A stretch of DNA of 5,004 nucleotides from Bacillota bacterium (lineage in GTDB: Bacteria; Bacillota; Bacilli; Bacillales; Cytobacillaceae). Shown here piece by piece: positions 1 through 5,004 of this stretch. Where the stretch lies: positions 1 to 5,004 of the forward strand of contig JAEWIG010000199.1 of assembly GCA_023387295.1 (NCBI GenBank), written 5' to 3'. Numbering within the stretch: position 1 is the first letter of the stretch; each line of letters starts with the position of its first letter. Position numbers and translations under genes: made by a program. The notes under the pieces were generated by a model, which saw only the letters and a program-made list of their open reading frames with translations, was not told the origin of the DNA and made no database searches.

Positions 1-134
1 CAAACCACATCCCCTCGGACCTTGTAGTACAAGACCTCCGCAGTGCCATACGCTCGCTCGGCGAGGTGGTGGGCGAAGTAAGTACAGACGACCTCCTACA
101 ACACATCTTTAGCCACTTCTGCATCGGAAAGTAA
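1..134 (+). CDS. mnmE: tRNA uridine-5-carboxymethylaminomethyl modification GTPase MnmE (C-terminal end only)
   Basis: The gene enters from the left edge; the first full codon is at 3 and the stop TAA is at 132-134, giving the last 43 residues. The peptide runs NHIPSDLVVQDLRSAI... and ends ...IFSHFCIGK. This is the end of the helical domain of MnmE (TrmE/ThdF), whose extreme C-terminus C-(I/L/V)-G-K is nearly invariant and carries a functionally important cysteine. MnmE works with MnmG in the cytoplasm to modify the wobble uridine of certain tRNAs. Codons are GC-rich compared with everything from about position 540 onward, as expected for host core sequence beside acquired DNA. The G domain lies outside the window. 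The family call rests on the terminal motif plus the L..DLR..I..LGE..GE pattern, and I consider it secure. Confidence 0.93.
   Translation, partial: NHIPSDLVVQDLRSAIRSLGEVVGEVSTDDLLQHIFSHFCIGK
117..134 (+). other. candidate integration (att) site at the 3' end of mnmE
   Basis: These 18 bases encode FCIGK plus the stop codon. In Proteobacteria the last 18 bp of the same gene (trmE/thdF) are the attachment site of Salmonella genomic island 1 and its relatives. Here, integrase-derived sequence begins immediately after the stop, which is what an attL junction would look like. No exact second copy is visible in the window, so a right-hand att site would have to lie beyond position 5004. A degenerate copy (11 of the 16 bases of 116-131) occurs at 486-501. 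Calling it an att site is inference from position and homology of the target. Confidence 0.4.
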
Positions 135-138
135 AAGA

Positions 139-537
139 ATGTACCTGACGATAGAAGAAGTGCGATTGCTTGCCCAGACAGAATGTCATTTCCCGTCCGT
201 TAAAAGAGCCTTCCTCTTTTCATGCCTTACAGGACTACGTAGAAGTGATATTGAACGTCTTAAATGGAAAGATGTTTATACCCAAGAAGATTTCACACGG
301 ATAATATTCAATCAGAAAAAGACGAACGGACTTGAGTACCTTGACATAGCACCCGAAGCTGCTGAACTTATGGGAGAACGAGGAAAACCTGATGATAATG
401 TATTTGATTGGATTCATTCTCCACACACAACAAATACCACAATAAGAGACTGGTGCATGAAAGCAGGAATACCCAAGCGTATTAGCTTTCATATTGGAAA
501 GCATAGAGAATTTTATAAACACCAAATAATCAGTTGA
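139..537 (+). pseudogene. tyrosine recombinase (integrase) remnant, middle of the catalytic domain
   Basis: The open frame encodes 132 residues against about 400 for a complete Bacteroidales element integrase. Residues 1-120 look authentic. MYLTIEEVRLLA is the usual entry to the catalytic domain. AFLFSCLTGLRRSDIERL holds the box I catalytic arginine (R34). NQKKTNGLEYLDIAPEA carries the beta-hairpin lysine. ISFHIGKH (115-122) aligns with the H-x-x-R box, but the arginine position is lysine (K121). After H122 the sequence no longer resembles the family, and the second H/W and the nucleophilic tyrosine are absent. The N-terminal arm-binding and SAM-like domains are missing too: the frame upstream runs through mnmE and closes at TAA 85-87. 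I therefore read it as a broken integrase that cannot recombine DNA. Its place right after mnmE suggests it is what remains of the enzyme that brought the island in. Confidence 0.8.
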
Positions 538-551
538 TTATATTGTTTATC

Positions 552-605
552 AATAAAGGGTGGTAACGATAAGGAAACCAGCGAACTTCTATACGCCACC
601 TTATT
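552..605 (+). terminator. weak hairpin, possible terminator after mnmE and the integrase remnant
   Basis: AATAA (552-556) and GGTGG (559-563) can pair with CCACC (596-600) and TTATT (601-605), with a 2-base bulge and a 32-base loop. T-rich sequence (TTATTTTGT) covers and follows the right arm. The long loop makes it a poor intrinsic terminator. It is listed because it is the only hairpin in the 538-763 gap and lies where mnmE transcription would be expected to stop. Confidence 0.25.
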
Positions 606-715
606 TTGTCTCATATTAAAAGAACGCTTTTTACAATGCAAAGATAGTGATTAGAATTGGATTATAATAGATTCTGCCCACAAAAAAAGAACTCCATCGT
701 ATTTTTCATTGCTCT

Positions 716-750
716 ATTGCTGATAAATTCACTGAAAATGAGTAACTTTG
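716..750 (+). promoter_or_regulatory. Bacteroidota-type promoter for the ParB-like/methyltransferase operon
   Basis: TAACTTTG at 743-750 is an exact match to the Bacteroidota -7 element TAnnTTTG. ATTG at 716-719 can serve as the -33 TTG element with a 23-base spacer, the long end of the usual range. Transcription would then start around 755-757, only about 7-9 bases before the ATG at 764. The message would be nearly leaderless unless translation begins at the ATG at 776. No operator repeat is visible around it. Confidence 0.6.
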
Positions 751-763
751 AAATCTGAGAAAG

Positions 764-2161
764 ATGAGCGCTGCTATGATTGTAAAAACAATAAAATTGA
801 CATCATTATTTGTCAATACTGAAAATTACAGATTTGAGCCTCTAACTTCGCAAAAGGAAGCGATAGACAAGATGGTAGAGGATCAAGGAGATAAACTATA
901 TTCTCTTGTAGATGATATTGTAACCAATGGTCTTAGTCCCGTCGATTTAATCATTGTAACACCCAACGAAGATAACAATAAATATATAGTACTCGAAGGG
1001 AATAGGAGAATAACGTCATTAAAGCTATTAAATAATCCAACAATAGTTGATGACAAACATGTTTCTTTAAGGAAGAAATTTCAGAAATTGCAAAAAGAAA
1101 AACCTAATGCTATTTCTGAATTGAAGAATATTACTTGCGCTGTTTTTGAAAACCCAACTGAAGCTGATATTTGGATAAAACGCAAACACTCAGGAGAGCT
1201 AAATGGCATCGGTACTGTTACTTGGAATGCCCAACAAAAGCAAAGATTCGAGGAGAAGACAGAAGGGAAATCATCGATTCCATTGCAAATTATCACTTTG
1301 TTGAAATCGCAAGAAAATGTTTCTGATGCGATTAAGGATTCATTATCTAAACTAAACATCACCAACTTGCAACGTTTGATGTCAGACCCATATGTTAGAG
1401 AACATCTTGGTTTGGGAATTAACAATGGAATTTTAGTTTCAAAGGTTGAAGTGCCAGAAGTCGTCAAGGGACTTGTAAAAGTTGTTACAGATATTCTTAA
1501 TCCAGAATTCAAAGTTTCAGAAATCTATAATAGAGAAAAAAGAAAGCAGTATATTGATAATTTTGATGCGAGTCAAAAGCCAGACCTGTCTAATGAAGCG
1601 TTAGAACTATGGAGCGTTCAAGATATTGCAAACAATAAAGAGCAGGTATTAGTAAATAGTGAACATAGCGAAACAAAAAAGACTAATAACAAGAAAACAG
1701 GAAACAGAGTTGGCTTAGTTCCTAAGACTTTGATTTTGCATATCAACAACCCCAAAATCAATAAAATCTTTGAGGAGTTAAAACAAGTCCAAGTCAAAAC
1801 ATGCCCTAATGCATCTTCTGTACTGCTGAGAGTGTTTTTAGAATTATCAGTTGATGCTTATTTAGAAAGATATGATTTGGTAAAAGACAATGCTATAACT
1901 GCGTGTTCTTCTAACGAGAACTTGAATGGGAAAGTTTGTAAAGTGCTGAATCATATGAGCCAGTTAGGAACAATGAGTAATGATTTATCTAAAGGTATAA
2001 GGGCTGAAATAAATGATAAAAATTCAGTCCTATCCATTGAATCATTGAATGCATATGTTCATAATGAGTTTTTCTATCCTAAAGCAGATAATTTGATTAT
2101 AGGATGGGATAATATAGAAAAGTTTTTTATCCAATTGTGGAATTCTGTAAACAAAGACTAA
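764..2161 (+). CDS. ParB/sulfiredoxin N-terminal domain protein, defence-island type
   Basis: 465 residues. The N-terminal part (about 9-90) fits a ParB/Srx-like domain: IKLTSLFVNTENYRF, then GLSPVDLIIV (56-65), then the family's core box as YIVLEGNRRITSLKLL (74-89; E78, G79, R81, R82). A second block, DIWIKRKHSGELNGIG...W....K.RF (about 135-162), is typical of large ParB-like proteins found beside methyltransferases and defence genes. Residues 300-315 form a polar, lysine-rich linker. The C-terminal third is helical, with NASSVLLRVFLELSVDAYLERY (349-370) and LNAYVHNEFFYP (428-439). There is no helix-turn-helix or parS-type context, so chromosome partitioning is unlikely. A DNA-linked nuclease or NTPase-like role is inference. 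Two starts are possible: ATG 764 (preceded by GAGAAAG) and ATG 776, where the conserved part begins. The gene is AT-rich and lies 4 bases upstream of a DNA methyltransferase, with which it is almost certainly co-translated. Confidence 0.82.
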   Translation: MSAAMIVKTIKLTSLFVNTENYRFEPLTSQKEAIDKMVEDQGDKLYSLVDDIVTNGLSPVDLIIVTPNEDNNKYIVLEGNRRITSLKLLNNPTIVDDKHVSLRKKFQKLQKEKPNAISELKNITCAVFENPTEADIWIKRKHSGELNGIGTVTWNAQQKQRFEEKTEGKSSIPLQIITLLKSQENVSDAIKDSLSKLNITNLQRLMSDPYVREHLGLGINNGILVSKVEVPEVVKGLVKVVTDILNPEFKVSEIYNREKRKQYIDNFDASQKPDLSNEALELWSVQDIANNKEQVLVNSEHSETKKTNNKKTGNRVGLVPKTLILHINNPKINKIFEELKQVQVKTCPNASSVLLRVFLELSVDAYLERYDLVKDNAITACSSNENLNGKVCKVLNHMSQLGTMSNDLSKGIRAEINDKNSVLSIESLNAYVHNEFFYPKADNLIIGWDNIEKFFIQLWNSVNKD

Positions 2162-2165
2162 CGCT

Positions 2166-3032
2166 ATGATTTTTTTATCACCTCTAAGGTATCCCGGCGG
2201 AAAGGCAAAAGTCGCTGATTTCGTACAATGTTTAATCAAAGAAAATGCATTGCTCGATGGCACTTATGTTGAGCCATATGTAGGAGGTGGTTCTGTTGCT
2301 TTATATTTGCTTTTTAATGAATATGTTAGCGATATATATATAAACGATAAAGACATATCTATTTATGCCTTTTGGCATAGTGTTCTTAATAATACGGATG
2401 CTCTTTGTCAATTAATTAAGGATACTCCCATAAATGTCGAAACATGGTTCAAGCAAAAAGAGTTTCAGCATAATAAAGAAAACGGGGATGTCGATTTGTT
2501 AAATTTAGGATTCTCCACTTTCTTCCTAAATAGAACAAATCGTTCTGGAATCTTAAAGGCCGGAATCATAGGAGGATACGGTCAAACAGGGAATTACAAG
2601 ATTGATGCAAGGTTTAACAAGGAAGATTTGATAAAAAGGATTCAGCGTATAGCAGACTATGCGGAGAGAATTCATCTAACAAATGACGATGCAGTTGCTT
2701 TAGTACAACGATTAAAATACGAATTACCTCACAACACTCTATTGTATTTAGATCCACCATACTATATAAAAGGGAAAGGGCTTTATCTGAACTACTATAA
2801 TGACACAGATCATCAAAATATCGCAAATGCTATAAGTGAGATAGTAAATTGTAAGTGGATTGTCTCTTATGATAACGTGTCATTCATAACCCATCTATAT
2901 TCAAAATATAGACAACAATGTTTTGAATTAAATTATAGTGCGAGTAACTCAGGGAAAGGTGAAGAAATAATGATTTTTTGTGACGATATAGTCATTCCCA
3001 AACACAAATTATTTGATCATTCAACAAAGTAA
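2166..3032 (+). CDS. D12-class DNA adenine (N6) methyltransferase
   Basis: 288 residues, the usual size for Dam/D12-type enzymes, which transfer a methyl group from S-adenosylmethionine to N6 of adenine in a short DNA site. The motifs appear in the expected order: SPLRYPGGKAK (5-15, family N-terminal signature), YVEPYVGGGSVAL (34-46, AdoMet-binding motif I), FFLNRTNRSGI (119-129), LLYLDPPYY with catalytic DPPY at 196-199 (motif IV), and WIVSYDN (231-237). The enzyme looks complete and active. The recognition site cannot be read from sequence; GATC is one possibility only. It starts 4 bases after the ParB-like gene, implying one operon and translational coupling. No restriction endonuclease gene adjoins it. 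It is therefore either an orphan methylase or the modification half of a system whose effector is the ParB-like protein. AT-rich codon use matches its partner and differs from mnmE. Confidence 0.93.
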   Translation: MIFLSPLRYPGGKAKVADFVQCLIKENALLDGTYVEPYVGGGSVALYLLFNEYVSDIYINDKDISIYAFWHSVLNNTDALCQLIKDTPINVETWFKQKEFQHNKENGDVDLLNLGFSTFFLNRTNRSGILKAGIIGGYGQTGNYKIDARFNKEDLIKRIQRIADYAERIHLTNDDAVALVQRLKYELPHNTLLYLDPPYYIKGKGLYLNYYNDTDHQNIANAISEIVNCKWIVSYDNVSFITHLYSKYRQQCFELNYSASNSGKGEEIMIFCDDIVIPKHKLFDHSTK

Positions 3033-3048
3033 AAATAACACACATTCA

Positions 3049-3066
3049 TATCGAAAAGCTTCGATA
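3049..3066 (+). terminator. perfect 7-bp hairpin just after the methyltransferase gene
   Basis: TATCGAA (3049-3055) and TTCGATA (3060-3066) form a perfect stem around the 4-base loop AAGC, 17 bases past the methyltransferase stop. Position and shape suit transcript termination or 3'-end protection of the operon mRNA. No T-run follows on the plus strand, so classical intrinsic termination is doubtful. Confidence 0.4.
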
Positions 3067-3186
3067 CTTCCAAAAGAAAAGAAAAGGATATTAATAGTCA
3101 ATTATTTTATTTTTAGACAAATAGAGGTTTGCAGAGGTCTTGCGTTTCTTGTTTTCACCCTGCTTCTCTCCTGCACATTCTCCACT

Positions 3187-3410
3187 TATGTCCGTGTATC
3201 ATGTCGGGCTCAGTTGTTCGTTGTCAGCGGCAAAAGTAGTTTCGGGCTTCCACGGACAAAAAAGGACGGGGCGACCAGCCGTTTAGACGACAATCTCCAC
3301 ACTTCCATTTCATTGCAGGAAGTATTCTCGTCGTAAAACCTTGTTTGTCCTAAGCCCTACCTTTTTACGCCACTGAAACGAAAACGACCGACCCGACGGA
3401 AAGACACATA
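3187..3410. other. long nested imperfect hairpin, candidate structured RNA or structured DNA element
   Basis: The gap 3033-3509 has no convincing gene. Within it, a series of short arms pair in nested order: TATGT 3187/3406, GTCGGG 3203/3392, TTCGTT 3217/3377, CAG 3225/3373, GGC 3229/3369, AAAAG 3232/3361, GGGCTT 3244/3352, GGACAAA 3254/3344, AAGG 3262/3339, ACGAC 3287/3330 and ACTTCC 3301/3318 (left-arm and right-arm start positions). A side hairpin GGC/GCC sits at 3270-3280. Roughly 50 pairs therefore lie in one rod of about 224 bases, with GC content above that of the flanking genes. Neither flank shows a T-run or an obvious target duplication. The open frame 3013-3336 crosses half of it but is probably not coding. 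The block resembles what I recall from Bacteroidales conjugative elements, but that is memory, not a search. It could be a non-coding RNA, a transfer-origin or replication structure, or a MITE-like relic. Confidence 0.5.
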
Positions 3411-3509
3411 AAAAAATGTCGGATATGCGAGAAGCAGGGAAAAAGAAAAAGTTGAAACTCAAACTCCCTCACCTCTGGAATCCGCATAAAATCAAAAAAA
3501 ACAGACAAT

Positions 3510-3821
3510 ATGAAACTGAGATACAAAATATCAATTGGGGTGGCACTTGCACTCGCTGGCTATCTCTTTTGGGGTGGAAGCATCTGGCTTTGGCTGGCAG
3601 GGATATGTGCAGGAAACTTCCTCATTCGGCTGCTCCCTACCATCGCTTTAGCTATCGCAGTGTACATTCTTACTTATGTCCTCATTATAGTTACACTTTA
3701 TGCCTCTATTTACTGTATAATTAGAATGACCCAAATTGGAACGAACGTAAATTGGGCTTTCTCCACTCACCCCGAAGTAAAGACGGGACTGATAACCATT
3801 CAAGAAGAACAGACAGAGTAG
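3510..3821 (+). CDS. small two-helix membrane protein of mobile-element type, function unknown
   Basis: 103 residues. After a basic start (MKLRYK) comes a hydrophobic segment at about 7-35 (ISIGVALALAGYLF then WLWLAGICAG), a short break (NFLIRLLP), and a second segment at about 43-71 (TIALAIAVYILTYVLIIVTL onward). The polar tail, about 32 residues, ends IQEEQTE. This predicts an inner-membrane protein with two transmembrane helices and no catalytic motif. I do not recognise a named family; the type is common as hypothetical proteins in Bacteroidales conjugative elements, which is recollection only. The start is preceded by an A-rich stretch rather than a Shine-Dalgarno sequence, as is usual in this phylum. 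A second frame opens upstream at ATG 3416 with a lysine-rich stretch and overlaps this gene until 3724. Its first 31 codons could be a leader peptide, but the membrane frame is the better candidate. Confidence 0.6.
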   Translation: MKLRYKISIGVALALAGYLFWGGSIWLWLAGICAGNFLIRLLPTIALAIAVYILTYVLIIVTLYASIYCIIRMTQIGTNVNWAFSTHPEVKTGLITIQEEQTE

Positions 3822-3844
3822 GTGGTCAACAGATTTGCCGACTA

Positions 3845-3884
3845 CTCCTTTCTTTCGTGAGCTTCGGGCGGAAGAAGAAAGGAG
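3845..3884. repeat. 10-bp perfect inverted repeat between convergent genes
   Basis: CTCCTTTCTT (3845-3854) and AAGAAAGGAG (3875-3884) are perfect complements around a 20-base loop. It lies 23 bases past the small membrane gene and about 100 bases past the end of the reverse transcriptase gene, which runs the other way. Its position suits a bidirectional transcription end, but neither strand has a T-run after the stem. It could also be a protein-binding site or a relic of an element end. The remainder of 3822-3985 shows no gene I can support. Confidence 0.4.
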
Positions 3885-3985
3885 CAAAGAAATCCCAATA
3901 AAGAAGCATCTCATTACTTTTGACTTGAGACAGCCCAAAGGCAACAAAAAGCCAACGCAAACTATTTTTTATGGAATAATAGTCA

Positions 3986-5004
3986 TCATAAAGAGTGTAT
4001 AAAAATATCCACTTCATCATCTTCTATCATTTCATCCATTTTTGCAAATATTGTTTTGTCAAAGATGGACGTTGGAAGTATTAGTTTTTTGATTTTATTA
4101 TTCCCATTAAACCAACTATTATCCCAAATATCAATATTTTCTCCCCTCACGATGCTGCACAACGCTTCCTTAAAGCCAAATTTATCAACACTGTTTTTTA
4201 GCATCCTTTGTAACCAAATTTGAGCAAATTCTGAATTTGGTGTTTCCATTAAACGTTTATATATCTTATTTGAAATGGATAACTTCATCTTTTCTTCTGT
4301 GTTCTTTAGTATTTTACTAATGATAGAACAGCATACAGGTATTGCTTTAGGATTATGAAGCATAATATCAACTGTTATGCTGATAATTTGAATGGATTTT
4401 TCTTTGTCTGATATTTTCTTATTTAATTCTGTTAATCCTCGAACGATACTTCCAGAATTGGGATACATAAGACTATGCTGATGAATCAATAAAAATTGCT
4501 TTTGTAGTGTTAGGTCATCTTGATTAAGCTGAAACCATGATAATTTATCAGGTTTGACAGAGCTTGATATGATATTCTTGTTCTCTCTCGTTTTCGAGGA
4601 ATTTAATTTTAATCCGAAAGGAACGATGAGCTCCGACAATAGCCTTAAAATCACCTCTCCATCATTTGGGGCATTTACGAAAACCTTATAGTCATCTCTG
4701 TATCTAAATATATTGTAGTCATTTATTTTATTTTCACTTATTTCAACTGCGAGCAACTCATCAATGTAACCTAAAATTATTTCTGCAATAAAATCCATCA
4801 AAACAGAACCTTGAGGAATTCCATTAGTTTGCCCATACTGCATATTTCTTATATGAGCATCTATTTTATTTCCTAATAATTTTCCATCTCTTTGCTTTTT
4901 TTTGCAATACCAATTGTTTCAATAGCCCATGCTATAGAATGAGTGTATAGTGAGCCATAACAATCAGTAATATCTGTATCATATGAAAACTTATAATCCA
5001 ATGA
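3986..5004 (-). CDS. reverse transcriptase, Abi/UG (defence RT) type, 5'-partial, one-base frameshift
   Basis: The gene runs off the right edge and ends at TGA 3988-3986. Read from 5004, one frame gives SLDYKFSYDTDITDCYGSLY followed by THSIAWAI: RT block 3, with the first catalytic aspartate and the YTHSI-WA signature of Abi/UG reverse transcriptases. That frame then ends at TAG 4875-4873. The -1 frame takes over at the A8 tract (4903-4896) and continues ...YGQTNGIPQGSVLMDFIAEI (block 4), RYRDDYKVFV (catalytic YRDD at 4702-4691), FGLKLNSSKT (block 6) and KLSWFQL (block 7). About 200 helical residues follow, as in Abi-type RTs that carry helical-repeat C-termini. With one base restored the visible protein is about 339 residues with both catalytic aspartate blocks intact. 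Relatives such as AbiA, AbiK and DRT enzymes protect against phages by making DNA, some without an external template. Exact subgroup unknown. Low GC; no maturase domain or intron structure seen. Confidence 0.82.
4896..4903 (-). other. A8 tract where the RT frame breaks (slippery site A AAA AAA G)
   Basis: On the minus strand the incoming frame reads ATT GCA AAA AAA AGC, so the tract contains A AAA AAA in the phase required for canonical -1 slippage. The frame that holds GIPQGS and YRDD is reached by exactly -1. Nine A residues would restore one continuous frame without recoding. Without a shift, translation ends at TAG 4875-4873, 7 codons past the tract. I see no strong hairpin just downstream that would stimulate ribosomal frameshifting. 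Confidence 0.65.

Noticed and set aside
639..646. Minus-strand TATCTTTG, a -7 box match
   Set aside because: No TTG element lies at a proper distance upstream on the minus strand, and no minus-strand gene follows it.
742..751. GTAACTTTGA, resembling the CTnDOT core GTANNTTTGC
   Set aside because: The last base differs, and the match is explained by the Bacteroidota -7 promoter box, which has nearly the same consensus. No element boundary is seen there.
1081..1512. 143-codon minus-strand open frame inside the ParB-like gene
   Set aside because: It is antisense to a conserved coding region and shows no domain or start signal.
3013..3336. 107-codon open frame overlapping the methyltransferase end
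   Set aside because: It starts inside the upstream gene, has no recognisable domain and no good start context, and crosses the left arms and loop of the long hairpin. The structure explains this stretch better, although homologous peptides may be annotated in databases.
3416..3724. Open frame overlapping the small membrane protein
   Set aside because: Beyond about codon 31 it is the shifted frame of a clear two-helix membrane protein, and its composition (many W, R and H) is typical of a shadow frame. Only its first part could be a leader peptide.
3648..3947. Minus-strand open frames at 3648-3947 and 3826-4020
   Set aside because: No domain and no start context; one lies antisense to the membrane gene and the other overlaps the RT end.
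1..5004. CRISPR array, tRNA, rRNA or insertion sequence with terminal repeats
   Set aside because: No regularly spaced repeats, no tRNA cloverleaf or rRNA segment, and no transposase gene were found on either strand.

Overview
The window looks like a Bacteroidales (Bacteroidota) chromosome. Three things point there. The left edge carries the last 43 codons of mnmE, ending in the conserved FCIGK. The promoter before the largest gene has the Bacteroidota -7 box TAnnTTTG. The small accessory pieces resemble debris of Bacteroidales conjugative elements. The genus cannot be told.

Layout, left to right: (1) 1-134, 3' end of mnmE (+), host core gene with relatively high GC. (2) 139-537, a tyrosine recombinase remnant holding only the middle of the catalytic domain, starting 5 bases after the mnmE stop. 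(3) 538-763, an AT-rich gap with a weak hairpin and a Bacteroidota-type promoter. (4) 764-3032, a two-gene operon: a 465-residue protein with a ParB/Srx-like N-terminal domain, then, 4 bases later, a D12-class DNA adenine methyltransferase. (5) 3033-3509, no convincing gene, but a roughly 224-base stretch (3187-3410) that folds by eye into one long nested imperfect hairpin. (6) 3510-3821, a small two-helix membrane protein. (7) 3822-3985, a short gap with a 10-bp inverted repeat. (8) 3986-5004 on the minus strand, a reverse transcriptase of the Abi/UG (defence-RT-like) kind. It runs off the right edge and is split by a one-base frameshift in an A8 tract.

The most likely reading is an integrative-element or defence island parked at the 3' end of mnmE, the same position used by SGI1-type islands in Proteobacteria. 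Its integrase is now decayed. Its cargo is a ParB-like/methyltransferase pair and a defence-type reverse transcriptase. The strongest items for follow-up are the RT frameshift (sequencing error, phase variation or recoding), the long structured non-coding block, and the ParB-methyltransferase pair that lacks a recognisable restriction enzyme. All pairings and family calls were made by eye; no searches or folding programs were run.
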